Assembly: GCF_000745265.1 (NCBI RefSeq)
Contig: NZ_JQNN01000001.1
Coordinates: forward strand, 5,394,001 to 5,458,000
Source: Massilia sp. 9096
GTDB lineage: Bacteria; Pseudomonadota; Gammaproteobacteria; Burkholderiales; Burkholderiaceae_D
DNA: 64,000 bases
Reading direction: 5' to 3'
Under the pieces are notes generated by a model. It ran no database searches, was not told the DNA's origin, and saw only the letters and a program-made list of their open reading frames with translations. This document shows positions 42,815 through 49,454 of the stretch, piece after piece; position 1 is the first letter of the stretch; each line of letters opens with the position of its first letter. The position numbers and the translations under genes were made by a program.

Positions 42815-45181
42815 TCACTGCTTGAGCGTGCGCTCGAACAGCTGCCAGATGCGGCGGTACTCGTCGTACCAGCTTTCCGGCTGCACGAAGGCGTGGCGCT
42901 CCATCGGGTAGGGCGCCAGTTCCCAGTGGTCCTTTTTCAGTTCGATCAGGCGCTGCGACATGCGCACCGAGTCCTGGAAGAACACGTTGTCGTCGACCAT
43001 GCCGTGCGCGATCAGCAGGTTGCCCTTCAGGTTCTGCGCGTACTCGATCGGCGACGAGACTTTGTACGCCTCCGGGTCCAGCTCCGGGGTGTTGAGGATG
43101 TTGGCGGTGTACTCGTGGTTGTAGGTCGACCAGTCGCTCACCGGGCGCAGCGCGGCGCCCGACTTGAACACGTCCGGCGCGCGCAGCAGGCCCATCAGGG
43201 TCATGAAGCCGCCGTAGCTGCCGCCGTAGACGCCGACGTTGGCCGCGTCGCCCTGCTGGTTGGCGACCATCCAGTTGACGCCGTCCAGGTAGTCGTCCAG
43301 TTCCGGATGGCCCATCTGGCGATAGATCGCGGTGCGCCACTTGGCGCCGTAGCCCTTCGAGGCGCGGTAGTCCATCGCCATCACGACGTAGCCCTTCTGC
43401 GCCAGCATGTTGTTGAACATCTGCTCGCGGAAGTAGATGCTCCAGCGCTGCGACACGTCCTGCAGGTAGCCGGCGCCGTGAACGAACATCACGACCGGGT
43501 ACTTCTTGCCCGGCTCCATCTGGGCTGGTCGGTACACCTTGGCCCAGATCGGGGCGCCGCCGTGGGTCGACGGCACGGCCACGAACTGCGGCTGGATCCA
43601 CTCGCGCGCCTTGTAGTCCGGGGTGCGGGTGTCGGTCAGCCTGGCCGCCGCGCCGCCCGACGAGGACAGGGTCGCGATCTGTTGCGGCAAGTAGGCGCTC
43701 GAGTAATGCACCAGCAGCTTCTTCTGGTCGGGCGACAGGCGGAAGTCCTCGACGCCGCCGTCCAGCGAAGTCACTTCGCGCACGCCGGCGTCCCTGGCCG
43801 AGACCGCGCAGACTTCATACGCGATCGGCGTCTTGCGGTTGCACATCATCCAGGCGGTCTGGCCGTCGGCCGACCAGGCCACGTCGCTGGCTTCCCAGTT
43901 GCCCTGGGTGAGCGCGCGCGTGCGCCCGTCCGCGCCACGCGTGTACAGGTGCGAGTAGCCGGTTTCCTCGGACAGGTACCACAGCGTGCCGTTGTCCGGC
44001 AGCCAGCCGAAGTCGTTGTTGTCGAAGTTGATCCAGGCCGGATCGGTGAGGCGATGCACCGGCTTGAGCGCGCCCTGGGGCAGGTCGACGGTGGCGATCC
44101 AGCGGTCCTTGTTGTCGATCGCGCGCAGCATCACGGCGACGTTGCTGCCGTCCCGGCTCCAGACGATCGACTCGCCTTCGAAGCCGACCTGCACCGGACG
44201 GTTGCCCTTCAGGGCGGGCAGCTTGCGCTCGGCGCGCAGCTGGGCCAGCGGGTCGGTGGCGATGCCGGGCAGGACGTCGAACGATACGTCCTTGATCTGG
44301 CGCGTGACCAGGTCGACCAGCTTGAGCGCGTGCGGGACCGGGTCGTTGCGGCCGACGCGGGTGCGCTCGTCCGAGGTCTCTTCATAGCCGCTTTCGGTGA
44401 CGTAGCGCGGCATCTTGCCGACGCGGCCCTTGTCGTAGCCCTTGGGCGCGGTCACGACCAGCAGCCAGCGGCCATCCGGCGACAGGTGGCTGTCCAGCAC
44501 GGTAAGCTTGTCGCCCAGGTAGATGGGCTCGCGCGCGCGCGTGGGATCGGCGCGGCGCTCGTCCTCGGCGCGCATGCGCAGGGCGTCGCGCTCGTCCTTC
44601 TGGCGCTTGAGCGTGGCGATCAGGCGCAGCTGCAGGTCGCGCTGCGCGTCCGGGTCGATCGCTTGCGGGTCCTTGGCGGCGCGCAGGATGGCCAGCGGGC
44701 CGGTCACACGCTCGGCGCGGTCCCAGCCGTACCACTCGTCGCCGGCGCGGAACTGCACGCTCTTTTCGTCTTTTGAATACTGCACGGCGCGGATCGGGCT
44801 GCCCAGGGCGCGCGTGATCTGGACCAGCGCACCGTTCTTGAGGTCGCGTTCGAACAGGTCGCCGTTGCGCAGCATGATGGCGCGCGTGCGGGCGCGGTTG
44901 TAGACCATGGCCGCGCTGTCCAGCCTGGCCAGTTCGGCGTCGGTCACCTGACGGAGCTTGCCGCCGGCCGCTTCCCAGGTGTCGCGCACCGGCGACCCGG
45001 CGCGCTTCTGCTTATAGAAGACGTCCTTGCCGTCCCAGCTCCACCAGGCGGCTTCGACCGGGTTGCCGATCCAGTCCGGATTGGCCATGGCCTGGTCGAG
45101 GGTGATCGGGGTCGGGGCGGCGGAGGCGCTGCTGAACGCAGCCATCAGCGCCGCAAGAACGGTAAAGGCAGGAAGTCGCAT
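42815..45181 (-). CDS. Secreted S9 prolyl oligopeptidase-family serine peptidase (DPP IV-like)
   Basis: A 788-residue exported peptidase with a signal peptide (hydrophobic MRLPAFTVLAALMAAFSSASA). The N-terminal two-thirds form a beta-propeller (for example SPDGRWLLVV, WSRDGSNVAVML, LSPDQKKLLVHY). The C-terminal alpha/beta hydrolase has the nucleophile in GVYGGSYGGFMT, the Asp in HGMVDDNVFF and the His in MERHAFV. It likely removes dipeptides or cuts oligopeptides in the periplasm. The start at 45181 is the Met at the signal peptide; an upstream in-frame ATG lacks an SD. A second, shorter S9 enzyme lies at 59-61 kb. Confidence 0.93.
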   Translation of the reverse strand: MRLPAFTVLAALMAAFSSASAAPTPITLDQAMANPDWIGNPVEAAWWSWDGKDVFYKQKRAGSPVRDTWEAAGGKLRQVTDAELARLDSAAMVYNRARTRAIMLRNGDLFERDLKNGALVQITRALGSPIRAVQYSKDEKSVQFRAGDEWYGWDRAERVTGPLAILRAAKDPQAIDPDAQRDLQLRLIATLKRQKDERDALRMRAEDERRADPTRAREPIYLGDKLTVLDSHLSPDGRWLLVVTAPKGYDKGRVGKMPRYVTESGYEETSDERTRVGRNDPVPHALKLVDLVTRQIKDVSFDVLPGIATDPLAQLRAERKLPALKGNRPVQVGFEGESIVWSRDGSNVAVMLRAIDNKDRWIATVDLPQGALKPVHRLTDPAWINFDNNDFGWLPDNGTLWYLSEETGYSHLYTRGADGRTRALTQGNWEASDVAWSADGQTAWMMCNRKTPIAYEVCAVSARDAGVREVTSLDGGVEDFRLSPDQKKLLVHYSSAYLPQQIATLSSSGGAAARLTDTRTPDYKAREWIQPQFVAVPSTHGGAPIWAKVYRPAQMEPGKKYPVVMFVHGAGYLQDVSQRWSIYFREQMFNNMLAQKGYVVMAMDYRASKGYGAKWRTAIYRQMGHPELDDYLDGVNWMVANQQGDAANVGVYGGSYGGFMTLMGLLRAPDVFKSGAALRPVSDWSTYNHEYTANILNTPELDPEAYKVSSPIEYAQNLKGNLLIAHGMVDDNVFFQDSVRMSQRLIELKKDHWELAPYPMERHAFVQPESWYDEYRRIWQLFERTLKQ

Positions 45182-45339
45182 CGTGAATCGCTTTATGAAA
45201 GAACAAGAATGCTCGGGCGGCAAAATTGCAAAAAAGGATTCTAGCCCAGCGATATGCGATGCAGGTAAGAATTGGGGAGAACTTCAGGGGAGAAACGTCG
45301 AAGAAGTGGCGCGCGTGCGTAAGTACTGCACGAGAATGT

Positions 45340-45382
45340 AAAAAGCGGCGTTGCAAATGACAACGCCCGGCACATGCCGGGC
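45340..45382 (-). terminator. Double-hairpin intrinsic terminator
   Basis: Read on the minus strand, GCCCGGC-loop-GCCGGGC (45382 to 45365) is followed by GCGTTG-N7-CAACGC (45366 to 45348) and then CGCTTTTT. The second stem plus T-run is a standard Rho-independent terminator. It closes the two-gene small-protein operon that ends at 45414 and insulates the S9 peptidase gene downstream. Confidence 0.8.
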
Positions 45383-45413
45383 GCATCGGAGACTCGAGCA
45401 GGAAACCGGGCGA

Positions 45414-45557
45414 TCAGCCGGGTTGCTTCAGCTGCGGGTGTTCCGAGATCCACAGTTCGTTCGGCGTGGTGACCGACGGGTTGCGGATGAACATCACGAT
45501 ACGGGCAACGATGGCCAGGGCCGAGACGGAAACGGTGACGTATTCGACGGGCGTCAT
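45414..45557 (-). CDS. 47-residue single-helix membrane protein
   Basis: An ATG at 45557 with SD AAGGA opens a 47-codon frame. Residues 7-25 (VTVSVSALAIVARIVMFIR) form one transmembrane helix ending in an Arg, followed by a polar tail with TTPNELWISEHPQLKQPG. The gene starts 2 bp after the preceding small gene stops and is followed by an intrinsic terminator, which together support a real transcript. No family was recognised. Confidence 0.6.
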   Translation of the reverse strand: MTPVEYVTVSVSALAIVARIVMFIRNPSVTTPNELWISEHPQLKQPG

Positions 45558-45559
45558 GA

Positions 45560-45739
45560 TTATTCCTTGTTCAGGGTTTGATTGCGCGCCACAGCGGCGC
45601 TCGCCGGCTGGCCGGCGTCCAGGACGAACCAGCCGCCATGGGCCTGGTACATCTCGATCGCGAAAGCGCGGATCTTGCCGAGGGTCTCGGCGATTTGCTG
45701 GCGCACGCCGTGCGCCTGGGTCATGGTTGCAGTGGTCAT
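45560..45739 (-). CDS. 59-residue small protein of unknown function
   Basis: The ATG at 45739 has an SD-like GGAGA about 6 nt upstream. The product has a short Thr-rich start, a helical middle (VRQQIAETLGKIRAFAIEMYQ) and a polar end rich in Ala and Asn. It contains no Cys or obvious metal motif. It forms a two-gene operon with the 47-residue membrane protein and is divergent from nasT, so it may share that regulatory region. Function unknown. Confidence 0.55.
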   Translation of the reverse strand: MTTATMTQAHGVRQQIAETLGKIRAFAIEMYQAHGGWFVLDAGQPASAAVARNQTLNKE

Positions 45740-45937
45740 CGAATTCTCCGGTTGATCTGAAATCTGTGTTGTTGCGGTGCAGTATAGAGAGGCTTTCGTC
45801 ATAAATGAACTTTTAGTTTGTGATGTTCTTCATTCGCAAAACGAATATTTTCCGCAAGACAACTATTATTCTTTGTAGAGTCTAGATATCTTTTCTCGTG
45901 ATATCTCCCCGTTCGCCACACGACTTGGCGCGAGATC

Positions 45938-45953
45938 TGGCCCAAAACTTGCA
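45938..45953 (+). promoter_or_regulatory. Candidate sigma-54 promoter of nasT
   Basis: TGGCCCAAAACTTGCA keeps the essential GG-N10-GC and a perfect TTGCA -12 box, with two mismatches in the -24 box. Transcription would start near 45964, only two bases before the nasT ATG at 45966, so the mRNA would be leaderless; no SD is visible before that ATG. Either the gene is translated leaderless or this match is accidental. Confidence 0.4.
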
Positions 45954-45965
45954 TACCTCAACCGT

Positions 45966-46598
45966 ATGAAATCGCCCCCTGTCCCGCGCACCCTGCGCAT
46001 CGTCGTCGTCAACATCGCGCCCGGTGGCGCGGACGAACAGACCATGCAGGCCCAGGCCCGGCGCAACACGGCGTTGCGCATCGGCCTGCTCGAATCGGGC
46101 TACGACATCGTCGCCTCGCTGCCGGCCGACATCTTCCTGCCCGAGCGGATCGCCCAGATCCAGCCGGACATGATCATCATCGACAGCGAATCCGATGCGC
46201 GCGACGTGCTCGAACACATCGTGATCGCCACCCGCGACGAGCCGCGTCCGATCGTGCTGTTCACCGACGACCAGACCCCGGCCAGCATGGACGCCGCGAT
46301 CGCCGCCGGGGTCTCGGCCTACATCGTGGCCGGGCTGCAGGCCGAGCGCGTGAAACCGGTGCTGGACGTCGCGCTGGCCCGCTTCAAGCGCGAGCAGAAG
46401 CTGCTGGACGAATTGACCGACACGCGGCGCCAGCTGGCCGAGCGCAAGCTGATCGAACGCGCCAAAGGCGTGCTGATGGCGCGCAACCGCATGACCGAGG
46501 ACGAGGCCTACCAGAAGCTGCGCAGCATGGCGATGAACAAGAAACTCAAGCTGGCCGAGGTTGCGCAGCGCATCCTCGACGTCGAGGACCTGCTGTGA
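45966..46598 (+). CDS. nasT: ANTAR-domain response regulator NasT (transcription antiterminator)
   Basis: A 210-residue regulator. Residues about 10-135 form a pseudo-receiver domain (IVVVNIAPGGADEQ, MIIIDSESDARDVLEHI) with a possible Asp acceptor. Residues about 150-210 form the ANTAR RNA-binding domain, three helices with LIERAKGVLMARNRMTEDEAY and AQRILDVEDLL. NasT proteins bind leader RNA with paired hexaloop hairpins and prevent termination before nitrate-assimilation genes; NasS holds NasT inactive without nitrate. The target leader is visible at 47947-48080. Gene order nasT-nasS is the reverse of the common one. Confidence 0.95.
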   Translation: MKSPPVPRTLRIVVVNIAPGGADEQTMQAQARRNTALRIGLLESGYDIVASLPADIFLPERIAQIQPDMIIIDSESDARDVLEHIVIATRDEPRPIVLFTDDQTPASMDAAIAAGVSAYIVAGLQAERVKPVLDVALARFKREQKLLDELTDTRRQLAERKLIERAKGVLMARNRMTEDEAYQKLRSMAMNKKLKLAEVAQRILDVEDLL

Positions 46599-46626
46599 TG
46601 CGCTCCTCTTTCATGAAGGTATCGAT

Positions 46627-47802
46627 ATGACAGGCGCATGGGTGGCGGGTTCCGACCGGCCGGAGAAAAAGGTGATCAAGGTCGGCTTCATGCCGCTGAC
46701 CGACTGCGCCTCCTTGGTGATGGCGTCCGTGCTCGGGCTCGACGAAAAATACGGCATCAAGCTGGAGCTCAGCCGCCAGCACTCGTGGTCGGGCATGCGC
46801 GACCGCGTGATCAACGGCGAGCTGGACGCCGCACACGCCCTGTACGGCCTGCTCTACGGCGTCGAGATGGGCATCGGCTGCGCCGCGACACCGATGGCTG
46901 TGCTGATGGGCCTGTCGCGCAACGGCCAGGCGATCACGCTCTCGCGCGCGCTCGCGCAGGCGGGCGTGACCGACCTCGATGCGCTGTCTTCGGCCATGCG
47001 CGGCAGCGGACGCCGCTTCACCTTCGCCCACACCTTCCCGACCGGGAACCACGCGATGCTCCTGTATTACTGGCTGGCCGCGGGCGGCATCGACCCGGTG
47101 CGCGACGCCCAGATCGTCACGGTGCCGCCCAGCCAGATGGCGGCCAACCTGGCGGCCGGTCACATGGATGGCTTTTGCGTCGGCGAACCGTGGAACGGGC
47201 GCGCGGTACTCGACGGCAGCGGCGTCACGGTCGCGACCAGCCAGGACGTCTGGCCCGATCACCCTGGCAAGGCGCTCGGCGCGCGCGCCGATTTCGCCGA
47301 TGCCAATCCGCACGCCTGCCGCGCGCTGATCGCGGCCGTGCTGGAAGCCGGGCGCTGGATCGACGCCTCCGGCGAACACCGCGAGGCTGCCGCCGAGGTG
47401 CTGTCCAGCCCCGCCTACGTCAACGCCGACCGCGCCATCATCGCCCCGCGCCTGCATGGCCGGTACGACAACGGCATGGGACTGCGCTGGGTCGACCCGC
47501 ATCCGCTGCGCTTCCACCAGGACGGCGACGCCAACTTCCCCTATGTCTCGGACGGCATGTGGTTCATGACCCAGCACCGGCGCTGGGGCCTGCTGCGCGA
47601 AGACGTCGACTACCAGGCGGTCGCCGGCCGCGTCAACCGCGTCGGCCTGTACCGCGAAGCGGCGCTGCTGGCCGGCGTGAGCGCGCCTTACGGATTGACG
47701 CGTTCCTCGATCCTCATCGACGGCAAGACCTGGGACGGTAAAGACGCGGACGCTTATATCTCGTCGTTTGCGATCCGCAACCGCGCACTGATCAAAATCT
47801 AG
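46627..47802 (+). CDS. nasS: NasS nitrate sensor (CmpA/NrtA-like periplasmic-type fold, cytosolic)
   Basis: A 391-residue protein of the nitrate/bicarbonate-binding CmpA/NrtA family, beginning KKVIKVGFMPLTDCASLVMA and containing FTFAHTFPTGNHAMLLYYWLAAGG and FCVGEPWNGRAV. It has no signal peptide or lipobox, unlike transporter-linked NrtA, which fits a cytosolic sensor. NasS binds nitrate and releases NasT. The start at 46627 has AAGG at about 8 nt; it follows nasT by 28 bp. No NrtB/NrtC genes are present, supporting NasS over a transporter role. Confidence 0.92.
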   Translation: MTGAWVAGSDRPEKKVIKVGFMPLTDCASLVMASVLGLDEKYGIKLELSRQHSWSGMRDRVINGELDAAHALYGLLYGVEMGIGCAATPMAVLMGLSRNGQAITLSRALAQAGVTDLDALSSAMRGSGRRFTFAHTFPTGNHAMLLYYWLAAGGIDPVRDAQIVTVPPSQMAANLAAGHMDGFCVGEPWNGRAVLDGSGVTVATSQDVWPDHPGKALGARADFADANPHACRALIAAVLEAGRWIDASGEHREAAAEVLSSPAYVNADRAIIAPRLHGRYDNGMGLRWVDPHPLRFHQDGDANFPYVSDGMWFMTQHRRWGLLREDVDYQAVAGRVNRVGLYREAALLAGVSAPYGLTRSSILIDGKTWDGKDADAYISSFAIRNRALIKI

Positions 47803-47916
47803 GCGCTGCACCGAAGTGCATGCGCTTGCACATGAACGCCCGCTTTTCGGGCATGGTGCACTGCAATGACGCATGCCTCATCCTTGTGCAGCGCCGCGTG
47901 AGAGGGAAGGGACCTC

Positions 47917-47932
47917 TGGCACGGCTCTTGCA
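47917..47932 (+). promoter_or_regulatory. Sigma-54 promoter of the nitrate assimilation operon
   Basis: TGGCACGGCTCTTGCA is a perfect match to TGGCACG-N4-TTGCW. Transcription should start near 47943, four bases before the first ANTAR-type hairpin. This gives nitrogen-limitation control on top of the nitrate-responsive antitermination. NtrC is the expected activator. Several TGCAC or GTGCA half-sites lie upstream at 47807-47890. Confidence 0.85.
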
Positions 47933-47946
47933 ATTAACCGGGTAGT

Positions 47947-48019
47947 GGATCAACGGCGATCCCTGAACGAATCACATGACCGGTCCAACGGCGGACCGAC
48001 AACCGGACAACGGCGTCCG
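47947..48019 (+). promoter_or_regulatory. NasT target leader: three hairpins with identical AACGGC hexaloops
   Basis: Hairpin 1: GGATC-AACGGC-GATCC (47947-47962). Hairpin 2: CGGTCC-AACGGC-GGACCG (47981-47998). Hairpin 3: CGGAC-AACGGC-GTCCG (48004-48019). All loops have A at position 1 and G at position 4, the published requirement for ANTAR protein recognition, where two such hairpins are the usual motif. Spacers are 18 nt and 5 nt. The loop and 3' arm of hairpin 3 are also the 5' arm of the terminator that follows, so the two structures exclude each other. Confidence 0.88.
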
Positions 48020-48080
48020 CTGCAACCTTATCCATGCTCACGCATTCGTAAGGCCAGGCAGCGGGCGCCGTTTTGTTTTT
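48009..48080 (+). terminator. Leader intrinsic terminator controlled by NasT
   Basis: Bases 48009-48023 pair with 48058-48072 in a 15-bp stem with one G-U pair, followed by a T-rich run TTTTGTTTTT at 48071-48080. The large loop contains a nested stem (CCTTA/TAAGG and ATGC/GCAT). It lies 30 bp before narK. Formation of the third ANTAR hairpin would remove the first 11 bases of the 5' arm, allowing read-through. Confidence 0.88.
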
Positions 48081-48110
48081 GATATCGCAGATGCACAACA
48101 GGGGCTGATA

Positions 48111-49409
48111 ATGATGTCGGGCAAAGCTAACAGCATCAAACTCTTTTCGTTCAACACACCGCAGATGCGTGCCTTCCACCTGAGCTGGGTGGCCTTCTTC
48201 GTCTGCTTCTTCGCCTGGTTCGCATGCGCGCCGCTGATGCCGGTCATCAAGGGCGAATTCCACCTGTCGGCCGGCCAGATCGCCGACATCAACATCGCCG
48301 CCGTTGCCATCACCATCATCGTGCGCATGCTGGTCGGCCCGCTGTGCGACCGCTTCGGCCCGCGCAAGACCTACACCGGCCTGCTGGTGCTGGGCGCCAT
48401 CCCCGTGCTGGGCCTGGCCGCCGCTCAGAGCTACGAAAGCTTCCTGCTGTTCCGCCTCGGGATCGGTGCGATCGGCGCCAGCTTCGTCATCACCCAGTAC
48501 CACACCTCGGTGATGTTCGCGCCGAAAGTGGTCGGCACCGCCAACGCCGCCTCGGCCGGCTGGGGCAACAGCGGCGGCGGCGTCGCACAAGCGCTGATGC
48601 CGCTGCTGATGGGCGCCGTCATCATGATGGGCGTGAACCAGGCCATGGGCTGGCGCGTCGCGCTGCTGGTGCCGGGCGTGATGATGCTGCTGACCGCCGT
48701 CGCCTACTGGAAGCTGACCCAGGATTGCCCGGAAGGTAACTTCGCCGAACTGCGCGCCGCCGGCGTGGCATTCGAGTCGAATAACAAGGGCGGCTGGGCC
48801 AGCTTCGTCGACGCCTGCCGCAACTACCGCGCCTGGCTGCTGTTCGTCACCTACGGCGCCTGCTTCGGCATCGAACTGTTCATCCACAACACCGCCGCCA
48901 CCTATTACGTCGACCGCTTCCACCTGTCGCTGGCGCAAGCCGGCATGGCCGCCGGTTCGTTCGGCCTGCTGGCCCTGTTTGCCCGCGCACTGGGCGGTTT
49001 CATCTCCGACAAGATGGCCGCGCGCGGCGACTTGAACAGCCGCGTGACCCTGCTGACCGTCCTGATGGTGGGCGAGGGCCTGGGCCTGCTGTGGTTCGCC
49101 AACGCCGGCAGCGTCAACGTCGCGATCCTGGCCATGCTGTCGTTCGGCCTGTGCACCCACATGGCTTGCGGCGCCACCTACGCGCTGGTCCCGTTCGTGA
49201 ACAAGAAGGCGTTGGGCGGCGTCGCCGGCATCGTCGGCGCGGGCGGCAATGCGGGCGCGGTGCTGGCCGGCTTCGTCATGAAGGGTACCGGCAACGTCAA
49301 CCAGACCCTGATGATCCTGGGCGGCGCGGTGCTGGTGTCGGCGATCTGCGCGATCGGCGTGCGTTTCTCGAGCAGCACGGTCGAGACGCCGGCGCCGGCG
49401 GCAGCCTGA
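48111..49409 (+). CDS. narK: MFS nitrate/nitrite transporter (NarK/NasA type)
   Basis: A 432-residue inner-membrane transporter with 12 hydrophobic segments. The two nitrate signature motifs are present: GWGNSGGGVAQALMPL in helix 5 and GIVGAGGNAGAVLAGF in helix 11. The Arg expected for nitrate binding is visible in AITIIVRMLVGPLCDRFGPR. As first gene of the assimilation operon it imports nitrate for NasA. ATG codons at 48111 and 48114 are both possible; the first fits the SD (AGGGG) better. nirB follows after 45 bp. Confidence 0.94.
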   Translation: MMSGKANSIKLFSFNTPQMRAFHLSWVAFFVCFFAWFACAPLMPVIKGEFHLSAGQIADINIAAVAITIIVRMLVGPLCDRFGPRKTYTGLLVLGAIPVLGLAAAQSYESFLLFRLGIGAIGASFVITQYHTSVMFAPKVVGTANAASAGWGNSGGGVAQALMPLLMGAVIMMGVNQAMGWRVALLVPGVMMLLTAVAYWKLTQDCPEGNFAELRAAGVAFESNNKGGWASFVDACRNYRAWLLFVTYGACFGIELFIHNTAATYYVDRFHLSLAQAGMAAGSFGLLALFARALGGFISDKMAARGDLNSRVTLLTVLMVGEGLGLLWFANAGSVNVAILAMLSFGLCTHMACGATYALVPFVNKKALGGVAGIVGAGGNAGAVLAGFVMKGTGNVNQTLMILGGAVLVSAICAIGVRFSSSTVETPAPAAA

Positions 49410-49454
49410 GTTCGAAAGTCGAGTTGAAAGTCTGAGCAGTCAAGGAGTCGCATC

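Noticed and set aside
47807..47820. TGCAC-N4-GTGCA as a full NtrC site.
   Set aside because: Half-sites are separated by 4 bp rather than 7, so it is kept only as part of a half-site cluster. As RNA it would form a hairpin just after the nasS stop.
47838..47852. GCCCG-CTTTT-CGGGC hairpin as a terminator of nasS.
   Set aside because: The stem is only 5 bp and no T-run follows on the plus strand.
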